This document shows positions 8,629 through 15,975 of a stretch of 64,000 nt of DNA, piece by piece. The notes beneath the pieces are model-generated. The model was not told the origin of the DNA and did not search any database. It saw only the letters and a list, made by a program, of their open reading frames with translations. Made by a program: the position numbers and the translations under genes. Source of the stretch: an uncultured Oscillospiraceae bacterium (GTDB lineage: Bacteria; Bacillota; Clostridia; Oscillospirales; Oscillospiraceae). The DNA lies in NCBI GenBank assembly GCA_910588495.1, contig CAJUPU010000005.1, forward strand, positions 1 through 64,000, in the 5' to 3' direction. The number at the start of each line of letters is the position of its first letter. The first letter of the stretch is position 1.

Positions 8629-9813
8629 TCAGGCGTCTGTGCTTCCATAGCTGAGGTCGTAGCCGGGGAACTGGCCCGACAGGACCCTCTGTTCGATCTG
8701 CTCCGGCGTGGTGGGCAGGCCGGCCCCCGCCAGGGCGGTGCGGGCGATGCCCAGATACTCGTCATAGATGCCCTGCCAGGTGGCCTGGTCCACCACCCCG
8801 GTGACGGGCAGGCCCAGGCGGCTCTGTACGGCGTTGACCGCCTGGGCGGTCTGGGGCCCGAAGATGCCGTCGATGGCCAGCACGGGCACGGCGGGGGAGA
8901 ACTGGCCGATGATGGAGATGAAGTATTGCAGAGCGGACACCGCCGGGCCGGTGCTGCCCTCCCGAAGGGTGACGCCAGGGGCGGGGCCCTGGATCTGGGT
9001 GAAGGGCTGGCCCTCGCTGACCAGCTCCGACAGCTTCCGCACCGCCCCGTGGAGGGACACCAGCTTATACCAGGTGCCCTGGCCCACGATGCCGTCGGGG
9101 GTGAGGTTGAAGATGCGCTGGAACGCCTTCACCGACTCCTCGGTGCGGCTGCCGAAGATGCCGTCCGCCGGGCTGACCCGGGGGATGGCGGGGTAGTTGC
9201 GGGAGATGCGGTTGAGCATGGCCTGGAGCACGGTGACATAGCTGCCGGAGGAGCCCTTTTGCAGGGGGTAGCCGGGGTAGGAGTACTCGATGTCCCGGAT
9301 GGGGGTGTTGGACACCAGCTCGATGTCATTGCCGTAGTAGCGGCGCAGGATGTCCATGGTGCCCAGGCCCTGGCGGGCCAGCGCCTCGCTGCCCCACTGG
9401 GACAGTCCGTCGCAGGTGACGGTGGTGCCATTGCAGAACTTGGCGGCCAGGGGCTCCACGAAGCCCTTCCGGCGGATGTAGGTGGTGAACAGCTCATCCA
9501 CGATCTTGGCCACGTTGTCGAAGATGCTCCGGCCCTTGATGAACTTCTGGTCGTTCATGGTGGAGGCGGTGATGTCGAAGTCGTAGCCCCGGCTGGGGTA
9601 GTATTCGGTGTACACCCGGTTGAGGGCAAAGGAGATCTGGGCCAGGATGTTGGCCCGGAGGGCGGCCTCCGGCCAGGTGGGATAGATCTCGCTGGAGGCC
9701 ACGTTTTTGATGTAGTCGGGGAAGGATACCGTCACGTTTTCTGCCCACTGGTTGGCCGGGCCGGTGTGGACGGTGATGGTCTGAGGTATGTAGGGCGTGA
9801 CTGAGATAGGCAT
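8629..9813 (-). CDS. SpoIID-like protein with two C-terminal peptidoglycan-binding modules
   Basis: 394 aa. Residues ~30-185 resemble the SpoIID/LytB core: FPDYIKNVASSEIYPTW (a SpoIID-type YVKGVVAAEM motif with its glutamate) and, later, GLSQWGSEALARQG...ILRRYYG. Two PG_binding_1 modules follow (~205-280 and ~300-370), each with DGIFG..T and a final TW. SpoIID cleaves denuded glycan strands during engulfment; here the fold suggests spore or cell-wall remodelling. No signal peptide is visible, unlike true SpoIID. It lies 17 bp upstream of the smaller peptidoglycan-binding gene. Confidence 0.8.
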   Translation of the reverse strand: MPISVTPYIPQTITVHTGPANQWAENVTVSFPDYIKNVASSEIYPTWPEAALRANILAQISFALNRVYTEYYPSRGYDFDITASTMNDQKFIKGRSIFDNVAKIVDELFTTYIRRKGFVEPLAAKFCNGTTVTCDGLSQWGSEALARQGLGTMDILRRYYGNDIELVSNTPIRDIEYSYPGYPLQKGSSGSYVTVLQAMLNRISRNYPAIPRVSPADGIFGSRTEESVKAFQRIFNLTPDGIVGQGTWYKLVSLHGAVRKLSELVSEGQPFTQIQGPAPGVTLREGSTGPAVSALQYFISIIGQFSPAVPVLAIDGIFGPQTAQAVNAVQSRLGLPVTGVVDQATWQGIYDEYLGIARTALAGAGLPTTPEQIEQRVLSGQFPGYDLSYGSTDA

Positions 9814-9844
9814 GATGACCTCCTTGTTCGGCGTTGGCGGCGCG

Positions 9845-10234
9845 TCACAGCGGCTGGGGGGTGACTATCACCGGGGCGGCGTCGATGTCGCTCCCGGCGG
9901 GCTGGGGGAGGGGCACCAGGGGGACGTTCTGCACCGTCTCCACCCCGGGGAACACCTGGAGCTTCTCGAAGGTGGCCAGGTAGTACTCCGGGTGCTCCAC
10001 CACCAGGGAATAGTCGGAGAAGGGGGCGGTCCCGCCGGGGGATTCGCTGAGGGACAGGTCGGGGGCCTCCAGCGTGACCGGCCGGGTGCCGCCGCTCTCA
10101 TCGGTGGTCTGGATGGAAAAGACCTTGCGTCGGCCGTCCTCGCTGGGACTGGAGATGATGACGGTGGCGCCGGACACGGGCAGCTGGGCCTGCGAGGTGT
10201 AGGCGCGCACGATAAGGGAGCCGGTTTGCGGCAT
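9845..10234 (-). CDS. Small protein with a carboxypeptidase-regulatory-like beta domain
   Basis: 129 aa. GSLIVRAYTSQAQLPVSGATVIISSP and the later VEHPEYYLATFEKLQVFPGVETVQNVPLVP match the Ig-like carboxypeptidase-regulatory fold common in surface and spore proteins. No signal peptide and no membrane segment are seen. ATG 10234 is preceded by CAAGGAGGAG; the longer frame to 10309 crosses the rex promoter region. It is the first gene of the leftward peptidoglycan-binding set, which suggests joint work at the wall or spore coat. Specific function unknown. Confidence 0.7.
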   Translation of the reverse strand: MPQTGSLIVRAYTSQAQLPVSGATVIISSPSEDGRRKVFSIQTTDESGGTRPVTLEAPDLSLSESPGGTAPFSDYSLVVEHPEYYLATFEKLQVFPGVETVQNVPLVPLPQPAGSDIDAAPVIVTPQPL

Positions 10235-10310
10235 GGACAACTCCTCCTTGTTCAGGTATGACACAGTGTATGCGGGGCCATGGAAAATCGTGAATTTTCC
10301 GTCGATCAAA

Positions 10311-10339
10311 TTGACAAACCGCTGGATATGGAGTAGAAT
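10311..10339 (+). promoter_or_regulatory. Promoter of rex
   Basis: TTGACA (10311-10316), 17-base spacer, TAGAAT (10334-10339), 35 bases before the rex start. No clear Rex operator (TTGTGAANNNNTTCACAA) overlaps it. Confidence 0.75.
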
Positions 10340-10373
10340 AGTTTCAAATTTTTTGGCAAGGAACGGTCATGAC

Positions 10374-11012
10374 ATGAGAAAAGATAAGATATCCTCCGCG
10401 GTCATCCGCCGGCTGCCCCGGTATTACCGGCATTTGGACGATCTGCTCCGCGCCGGGACGGTGCGGATCTCCTCCAGCTCGCTGGCAAGGTCCATGGGGC
10501 TGACCGCCTCCCAGATCCGGCAGGATCTGTCCTGCTTCGGCGGCTTCGGCCAGCAGGGGTACGGCTACAACGTGGAACGGCTCCGCTCCGAGGTGGCGGA
10601 CATCTTGGGGATGAACCGGGACCACACGGTGGCCATCCTGGGCGCGGGCAACCTGGGCCGGGCGCTGATGGAGAATTTTCCCTTCAAGTCCAATGGCTTC
10701 CGGCTGGTGGCCGCCTACGATGTGGACCCGGAGCTGGTGGGTGCCCAGATCAGCGGCACGCCGGTGTACCATGTGGACGAGCTGGAGCGCCGGCTGCGAG
10801 ATGAGCCGGTGAGCGTGTGTGTGCTCACCGTCCCGGCGGGGGTGGCGGAGCCCACCGCCCTGCGGCTGGCCCGGTGCGGCGTAACGGGCATCTGGAATTT
10901 CACCAACGTGGAGCTGCCCCAGCAGGACATGCCCAGCGTCCAGATCGAGGACGTACACTTTGCAGACAGCCTACTTACCTTGAGCTACATGATCTCCGAG
11001 GAGGCGCCATGA
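10374..11012 (+). CDS. rex: Redox-sensing transcriptional repressor Rex
   Basis: Cytosolic NADH/NAD+ sensor that releases DNA when NADH is high and so de-represses fermentative genes. 212 aa, normal length. The N-terminal winged helix includes VIRRLPRYYRHLDDLL and SSSLARSMGLTASQIRQDL; the Rossmann domain starts at VAILGAGNLGRAL. The C-terminal swapped helix is DSLLTLSYMI. The start at 10374 follows AAGGA and gives the family-typical MRKDKISSAVIRRLP. It overlaps the next gene by ATGA. Confidence 0.95.
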   Translation: MRKDKISSAVIRRLPRYYRHLDDLLRAGTVRISSSSLARSMGLTASQIRQDLSCFGGFGQQGYGYNVERLRSEVADILGMNRDHTVAILGAGNLGRALMENFPFKSNGFRLVAAYDVDPELVGAQISGTPVYHVDELERRLRDEPVSVCVLTVPAGVAEPTALRLARCGVTGIWNFTNVELPQQDMPSVQIEDVHFADSLLTLSYMISEEAP

Positions 11013-12058
11013 AGAAGAAGCTTTTGACCGGGGCGCTGGCCCTGATCCTTCTGGCGGGGGGGCTGACGGCGGCCTTTTCCGTCAGCCAGTCGGAAACGCT
11101 GGTGTCCCTGGGCTACCTGAGCGGGGCGTTTTGGAACGACCTGAAGGCCACGGTGAAGCAGGAGGTGGATCGTGACACCACCGCCATCCTCAACGAGGCG
11201 GCGGCCCAGGCGGGGCAGGGGGGCGGGAGCGCCTTTGCCGCCCAGAGCGGGGTGAATGGCGACCGTGTGGCGGGGACCACCGGCTCCGGCCTCATCTGGA
11301 CCTCCGGGAGCGCCGTGGTGTACAGCGGCGCGCTGGTGGACGCCACAGCGGGGACCGAGCTGGCCGCCGGCGCCGGCCTTGCGGTGGGGCACCGGTATCT
11401 GGCCGGGTCGGATGTGACGCTGGTGGTGTCATCCAACGCCGCCCAGTGGATGGGGGAGGGGCAGTGGACCCTCACCCACGGAGATCCCATCCAGCCCCCG
11501 GCTGACCTGCCCTTCACCGATGTGGCCCGGGACGCCTGGTATCACGACGACGTGGCTTTCGTCTATCAGAAGGGCCTGTTCAACGGCGACAGCCCCACCA
11601 GCTTCACCCCGGAGAACAGGATGGAGCGGTGCATGATGACCACCGTGCTCCACCGCCTGGCGGGCTCGCCCGCGGTGAGCTATTCCACCCTGTTCTGGGA
11701 CATCCCGGACGGCCAGTGGTACACCCAGGGCACCATCTGGGCGGGGGCCATGGGGGTGGTGTCCGGGGTGGAGCCGGGCCGTTTCGACCCATCCGCCAAC
11801 GTGACCCGCCAGGAGATCGCGGTGATCCTGCACCGCTACGCCGAGAAGATGGGCTATGATGTGAGCGCGTCCGCCAGCCTGGCCGGGTTCCGGGACGCGG
11901 GCTCCGTGGCCTCTTGGGGGACCAGAGCCCTGTCTTGGGCGGTGGGCGCAGGCATACTCAACGGGAGCGACGGGGCGCTGCTGCCCGATGGCGACGCCAC
12001 CCGGGCGGAGGTGGCCGCCATGCTCCACCGGTTCACCAGCTGGGCGGAACGCCAGTGA
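11009..12058 (+). CDS. Secreted S-layer homology (SLH) domain protein
   Basis: 349 aa with a signal peptide (MKKKLLTGALALILLAGG). Residues ~25-165 are a region rich in Ala/Gly/Ser without a recognised domain (MSETLVSLGYLSGAFWNDL-type start). Three SLH repeats follow: FTDVARDAWYHDDVAFVY (~170-225), WDIPDGQWYTQGTIWAGA (~230-285) and FRDAGSVASWGTRALSWAV (~290-345). SLH repeats tether proteins to secondary wall polymer. The start overlaps the rex stop (ATGA), so a surface protein is co-translated with a redox regulator. Confidence 0.88.
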   Translation: MKKKLLTGALALILLAGGLTAAFSVSQSETLVSLGYLSGAFWNDLKATVKQEVDRDTTAILNEAAAQAGQGGGSAFAAQSGVNGDRVAGTTGSGLIWTSGSAVVYSGALVDATAGTELAAGAGLAVGHRYLAGSDVTLVVSSNAAQWMGEGQWTLTHGDPIQPPADLPFTDVARDAWYHDDVAFVYQKGLFNGDSPTSFTPENRMERCMMTTVLHRLAGSPAVSYSTLFWDIPDGQWYTQGTIWAGAMGVVSGVEPGRFDPSANVTRQEIAVILHRYAEKMGYDVSASASLAGFRDAGSVASWGTRALSWAVGAGILNGSDGALLPDGDATRAEVAAMLHRFTSWAERQ

Positions 12059-12062
12059 GGGC

Positions 12063-12096
12063 GGGGCGCCGGACGGAACTGTCCGGCGCCCCGTTT
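12063..12096 (+). terminator. Terminator after rex-SLH
   Basis: A 12-bp perfect GC stem (12063-12074 with 12081-12092) followed by GTTT. Confidence 0.8.
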
Positions 12097-12185
12097 GTGG
12101 CCGCAAAAAAATTTGTAAAAAACGAAAAAAACACTTGCATTTTCCAGAGCCATGTGTTATTATGGGTAAGCTCTCAGGAGCGTAT

Positions 12186-12262
12186 GCGGCTGTAGCTCAG
12201 CTGGATAGAGTGTTTGGCTACGAACCAAAAGGTCGGGGGTTCGAATCCCTCCAGCCGTACCA
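12186..12262 (+). tRNA. tRNA-Arg (anticodon ACG)
   Basis: Full cloverleaf with encoded CCA. Acceptor GCGGCTG pairs with CAGCCGT (one G-T), D arm GCTC...GAGT, anticodon loop GGCTACGAACC with ACG, and T loop GGTTCGAATCC. It marks the left shoulder of the AT-rich island; its 3' end is not duplicated at the island's right end, which argues against ordinary integrase insertion into this tRNA. Confidence 0.95.
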
Positions 12263-12301
12263 AGTCGGAGCAAGCGTCATATCGCTTGCTCCGACTTTTT
12301 T
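12262..12301 (+). terminator. tRNA-Arg terminator
   Basis: A 15-bp perfect stem (12262-12276 with 12283-12297) and a T run, beginning at the last base of the encoded CCA. Confidence 0.9.
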
Positions 12302-12428
12302 CACAAGTCGGAGCGTGCTCATTTTGCTGCTCCTCCTTTCCAAATCGAACCCGCTTTGCTGGGCTTCGATTTGGCTTTAGGCGCAGACTAAAAGCTGCAT
12401 CTTTTCTATCAATACAAGACAAAGAAAA

Positions 12429-12541
12429 CGGTCATTTCGATAAGAAATGGCCGCTTTTTTGTATAACGAAAACCACTCGACCAGCGAGTGGCTTTCGTTA
12501 CACAAAAGTGCCCCCGCATCTCACGATGCGGGGGCACTTTT
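12429..12541. terminator. Three consecutive terminator-like hairpins
   Basis: The 548-base stretch 12263-12811 has no convincing gene. Besides the tRNA terminator it holds three hairpins in a row. One is 12429-12453 (10-bp stem plus T6). One is 12460-12504 (7-bp inner stem CCACTCG/CGAGTGG extended by 8 more pairs). One is 12504-12541 (17-bp perfect stem with A4/T4 flanks). They could insulate the tRNA operon from the island in both directions. Confidence 0.7.
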
Positions 12542-12601
12542 TCTATGGCGTAGGCTGATGTTTAGTGCCCTACACAGGCTAAATCACCTTGCCCTACGAC
12601 A
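12541..12601 (+). repeat. Left copy of the 61-bp island-flanking direct repeat
   Basis: 57 of 61 bases match 27129-27189 in the same orientation. Both copies begin directly after a hairpin with a GCATC/GATGC stem and end in CCCTACGACA. Internal modules are GGCGTAGGCT, AGTGCCCTACACAGG and TTGCCCTACGACA. It may be an attachment site or the right end of an older transposon copy. Confidence 0.75.
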
Positions 12602-12709
12602 TAGTATCCTTGACCTTGCAATATGATTATAGTTTATGATTGCCTTAAATGCAAGAGCATTCTTGCATTTAATCCAATACTTCAAGAAAAACAATGCCGT
12701 GTATTTATA

Positions 12710-12738
12710 TTGCTGATATGGAAAGCGTGTGGTATAAT
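12710..12738 (+). promoter_or_regulatory. Promoter of the AbiTii gene
   Basis: TTGCTG (12710-12715), 17-base spacer, TATAAT (12733-12738). A small inverted repeat (AAATGCAAGA/TCTTGCATTT) lies just upstream near 12648-12670. Confidence 0.65.
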
Positions 12739-12811
12739 GGTTATAAATACTCCCGACTAACGTCTACCTATGCTGATGAATGGACAGGCCAGGGTGGAAT
12801 GAGGTGAAGTG

Positions 12812-13705
12812 ATGAGTAGTTTAGTTCTGGATTTGCAGCAAGAAGTATTAAAACCTGACTGCGATATTTTGAACGCTCTGCGGAAGGCGCATTTGATTGC
12901 CGCGAAGTTGAAACTGACAGAGTTTGATTCATGGATTATGTCTGAACTTAATGGATATGATGGGAATCATCTACGCCCACCACAATATCGCACTGTTAAG
13001 GGTAGATTAAAGGCCAGAAATCCTTATAATGGTTGGATTCCTGTCCAATTTCCAGACAGCAAAACAGAACAAATTTTTTGTTCAAACATACTCCCTATGC
13101 CAATATCTGAAATTATTGAATTGAGTAATAGGTCATCAGGGGATTTCCAGATGCAATTACCCGCAGAAGCAGTAAATTGGATAGTGGCAAACTCCAATAT
13201 GCCGGTTGTAATGCAAATTGTTCTTTCTGTTAGTTCCCATTATCTTAAAAGCATAATGGAGCAAGTAAAAAATTGCTTGCTGGAGTGGACCATCAAATTA
13301 GAAGCAACGGGAATTTTGGGAGAAGATATGCGATTCAGTCAGGAGGAAACAAATATGGCAAAAGAAATACCACAGCAAATCAATAATTACTATGGCACAG
13401 TTGTAAATGGAGATGTCAGCCAGTCCCAAGTGGTGTCAGGCGACCATAACTCTATTGCCTTTAACTATGGACAGGTTTCTGACTTAATGAAAAAAGTTAG
13501 GGATTCCATTGACCGGGAACAGCTTTCAGATGAAGATCGAGAAAGTGCGATGGAACTGATTTCCGAAGCTGAGACTAAAATTGCGGAACAAAAGAAACCT
13601 GGAATTATCCAAGCTGCACTGTCTGGTTTGCGAGATTTTTTGGTGGCCGGGGGTGCAAATGTTACGGCCGCACTGGTTGTACAGTGCTTACAGACGATAG
13701 GATAA
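12812..13705 (+). CDS. AbiTii-domain abortive-infection protein
   Basis: 297 aa. Residues 1 to ~175 match the AbiTii domain known from abortive-infection systems: LVLDLQQEVLKPDCDILNALRKAHLIAAKL, then FDSWIMSELNGYDG. The C-terminal ~110 residues contain INNYYGTVVNGDVSQSQVVSGD, a repeat-like beta stretch, then a charged coiled segment and a hydrophobic tail (LRDFLVAGGANVTAALVVQCL) that could insert in a membrane. GAGGTGA precedes ATG 12812. The likely role is phage defence by growth arrest; the mechanism is not established. Two more toxin/defence-type genes follow. Confidence 0.8.
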   Translation: MSSLVLDLQQEVLKPDCDILNALRKAHLIAAKLKLTEFDSWIMSELNGYDGNHLRPPQYRTVKGRLKARNPYNGWIPVQFPDSKTEQIFCSNILPMPISEIIELSNRSSGDFQMQLPAEAVNWIVANSNMPVVMQIVLSVSSHYLKSIMEQVKNCLLEWTIKLEATGILGEDMRFSQEETNMAKEIPQQINNYYGTVVNGDVSQSQVVSGDHNSIAFNYGQVSDLMKKVRDSIDREQLSDEDRESAMELISEAETKIAEQKKPGIIQAALSGLRDFLVAGGANVTAALVVQCLQTIG

Positions 13706-13756
13706 TTGCGATACTGAGTTTGCAGAGAGTGTTGAACAGGAAAAGGCGGTGAGATA

Positions 13757-14917
13757 GTGGCAGAGGTTTTAACTGGCGTAAATGGACAGGTTCTTCGCTG
13801 GGCAAGGGAAAGCTACAATATGTCCATTAGTGAAACGGCTATGGCAATAGGAATTGACGAGCAGCGATATATAAATTGGGAGAATGGAGAGGAATTTCCA
13901 ACGTATGCCAAACTCAAGAAGATCAGCGATGTCCTTCACAAACCAAGTGCGCTGTTCTTCTTCCCTGAGCCGCCTCAAATTCAAAGCATCAAGGGTGATT
14001 TGCGTACATTATCCAGCGAAGTATTTGGTCGCCTGAGCAAGCAGGTGATACGGCAGTTTGAAAAAGCTCGGGCATATCAAATGGATTTGAGAGAATTGTA
14101 TGGCGAGAAGCAAAGTATTTTAGCCATGCGACATACATTCCCGGCAGACCGAGCCAAGCTCTGCGAATATTTTAGAAAAGTATTAACCTTTCCCATTTTA
14201 GCACAGAAAGATCGCCGAAGTGATAAAATTGTATTTGAGATTTTTCGAGAAAAGTTCTATGAAGTTGGTATTTATGTTTTCAAGGATACTTTCAAAGACA
14301 ACAGTGTTTCTGGACTCTGCCTAAATGACACCCAATATCCCATTATCATTATCAATAATGCGATGTCTTTTGCCCGTCAGAATTTTACATTATTTCATGA
14401 ACTATACCACTTGATTGCTGACACAAGCGGAGCGGAAATAATCAGAGATGACTACTATGTTTTTCTTGACGAACAGCAATCTCGTGTGGAAAAGGCTTGT
14501 GACTCTTTTGCAAATGAATTTCTTGTACCAATGGCTGATTTTCAAATAGAATTATCAAAGGGCGCGGTCGATGAAATTCGCATAGCTGAATTAGCCAAAC
14601 TATACTCTGTTAGCAAAGAAGCCATCATGTATAAACTGTATACAATGAAGCTAATTACTTCAGAGCAATACAACGCATTGAAAGAAACATTTTATGGTGA
14701 CGCCATTCGTAGTAGAGCGAAAACAACCGGAACCGAAAAGGCAGGAGGAAATTATTATTACACGAAACTGTCTTATCTTGGCTCCCACTACACTGGGGAT
14801 GTTTTCCGCCAATATTTCTCAGGAAAAATAGATAAGCTCCGTGCCAGTGAAATGCTACACAGTAAAGTAGATCACCTTCCAAAGCTGGAAACAGCATATT
14901 TTAGGGGGGTGAAGTGA
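13757..14917 (+). CDS. XRE-HTH protein with ImmA/IrrE zinc metallopeptidase domain
   Basis: 386 aa. An XRE helix-turn-helix occupies residues ~10-68 (ETAMAIGIDEQRYINWENGEEFPTYAKL). An ImmA/IrrE peptidase follows with HELYH at ~213-217 as zinc ligands and the downstream CDSFANEFLVP motif. Relatives cleave repressors or antitoxins to switch on mobile-element or stress genes. The start is GTG 13757 after AAGGCGGTGAG. It overlaps the DUF4411 gene by ATGA, a pairing typical of toxin-antitoxin-like modules. Confidence 0.88.
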   Translation: MAEVLTGVNGQVLRWARESYNMSISETAMAIGIDEQRYINWENGEEFPTYAKLKKISDVLHKPSALFFFPEPPQIQSIKGDLRTLSSEVFGRLSKQVIRQFEKARAYQMDLRELYGEKQSILAMRHTFPADRAKLCEYFRKVLTFPILAQKDRRSDKIVFEIFREKFYEVGIYVFKDTFKDNSVSGLCLNDTQYPIIIINNAMSFARQNFTLFHELYHLIADTSGAEIIRDDYYVFLDEQQSRVEKACDSFANEFLVPMADFQIELSKGAVDEIRIAELAKLYSVSKEAIMYKLYTMKLITSEQYNALKETFYGDAIRSRAKTTGTEKAGGNYYYTKLSYLGSHYTGDVFRQYFSGKIDKLRASEMLHSKVDHLPKLETAYFRGVK

Positions 14918-15393
14918 TGATCTATGTGATAGATACGGGTATTTTCAGGAAATTACTTGACCATTTCCCGAGACAAGGGAAACTTTTTGAAGCAATATGG
15001 GAAAAGTTCGACAAAGGAATTGAAGCAGGTGACTTTATATCTGTAGACGAATGTTATAACGAATTAACTCGGCATTTTGATGAGAAAAACCCCAATTACA
15101 TTTGGCTCCATGAGCGTCGGTATATGTTTCATAATCCAACAAACGAAGAATCTATCCATATCAGGACTTTATTCCAAAAAGCTAAAATGCGCGAAAGTAT
15201 TCATACCAAAAATATATTGGAGAATCGCCCTGCTGCGGATGCCTATTTAGCGGCAAAGGCCAAAGCGTTAGGGGCAGTTGTTGTAACAACCGAAACCTAT
15301 AAACCTACCTCAGCTCAACTACCAAATATTTGTGAGGTATTGGGCGTTAAGTGTATCTCTTATGATGATTTCATGGAAATGCTCTCTGAATAG
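14914..15393 (+). CDS. DUF4411 PIN-like protein
   Basis: 159 aa. MIYVIDTGIFRKLLDHFP holds the first PIN-type aspartate; VDECYNELTRHF, ADAYLAAKAKALGAVVVTTE and the C-terminal ISYDDFMEML hold further acidic positions of a PIN RNase fold. It is translated from an overlap with the ImmA/IrrE gene, and such pairs are widespread in Firmicutes. The likely role is a toxin whose partner is the upstream protein; RNase activity is inferred from fold only. Confidence 0.82.
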   Translation: MMIYVIDTGIFRKLLDHFPRQGKLFEAIWEKFDKGIEAGDFISVDECYNELTRHFDEKNPNYIWLHERRYMFHNPTNEESIHIRTLFQKAKMRESIHTKNILENRPAADAYLAAKAKALGAVVVTTETYKPTSAQLPNICEVLGVKCISYDDFMEMLSE

Positions 15394-15450
15394 CTGTTAG
15401 CAACGCAACAGAAATTATCAATAATATCAATAAATTGTTTCATTCGCAAC

Positions 15451-15497
15451 AAAAGGTCACAGAGTTCCGCATAAGAGCGGTTCTCTGTGGCCTTTTT
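15451..15497 (+). terminator. Terminator after the AbiTii-ImmA-DUF4411 genes
   Basis: Stem AAAAGGTCACAGAG (15451-15464) with CTCTGTGGCCTTTT (15483-15496), an inner CCGC/GCGG stem and a T run. It closes the three-gene set. Confidence 0.85.
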
Positions 15498-15524
15498 CTA
15501 ATTTATATACTATCACGAAGAAAA

Positions 15525-15845
15525 TTAAAGTGTTTCGACTAAGCAATTGAGGATGGTTTCAATCTTATGCTGCTTCTCCAAGTCCAACCCTCCCAGTTTC
15601 TCTGCTAGAGGTGTCCATCGAATCGGAGTATCCGCCGCGATGTATGCCGCCAAGATGGAGTCAGCACCAGTCCCAAGGGCATTGCAGATGTCGATCAAGG
15701 TTGGTAGGGCAGGTATCAGCAACCCACGTTCAATCCGTGAGATCGAGTTGGAGGCAACGTTCGTTGTCTCGGCAAGCTGCTCCTGGGTCATGCTGCGTTC
15801 CTTGCGTATGCGCTGTATTGCTTGTCCACCTTGTTTGAAGTCCAC
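15525..15845 (-). CDS. XRE-family transcriptional regulator
   Basis: 106 aa. The N-terminal HTH (~10-63) reads AIQRIRKERSMTQEQLAETTNVASNSISRIERG. The C-terminal ~40 residues are short and helical. It is transcribed away from the SLOG-helicase gene, with a 130-bp shared control region that holds two GACGTAT(T/A) repeats, so it probably represses that gene and itself. Confidence 0.85.
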   Translation of the reverse strand: MDFKQGGQAIQRIRKERSMTQEQLAETTNVASNSISRIERGLLIPALPTLIDICNALGTGADSILAAYIAADTPIRWTPLAEKLGGLDLEKQHKIETILNCLVETL

Positions 15846-15892
15846 TGCTATCCCTCCAACGTCGATGTTTCATCCATATTATGAGCGAGTTA

Positions 15893-15944
15893 GACGTATT
15901 AAATCCAGAACGCTATAGACATAATTCGACGTATAAGGTATAAT
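15893..15944 (+). promoter_or_regulatory. Promoter and putative operators of the SLOG-helicase gene
   Basis: TAGACA (15916-15921), 17-base spacer, TATAAT (15939-15944). Two copies of GACGTAT(T/A) lie at 15893-15900 and 15928-15935, one upstream of the -35 and one in the spacer, as expected for binding by the divergent XRE regulator. Confidence 0.6.
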
Positions 15945-15975
15945 TAGGCGGAACTCTTTGAGGAGGTGACCCTCT

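Noticed and set aside
12186..12262. tRNA-Arg as integrase attachment site of the island
   Set aside because: No tyrosine or serine recombinase gene and no copy of the tRNA 3' end at the right border.
12186..12558. Open frames overlapping tRNA-Arg and its hairpins
   Set aside because: They translate the tRNA and terminator stems in several frames and have no family features.
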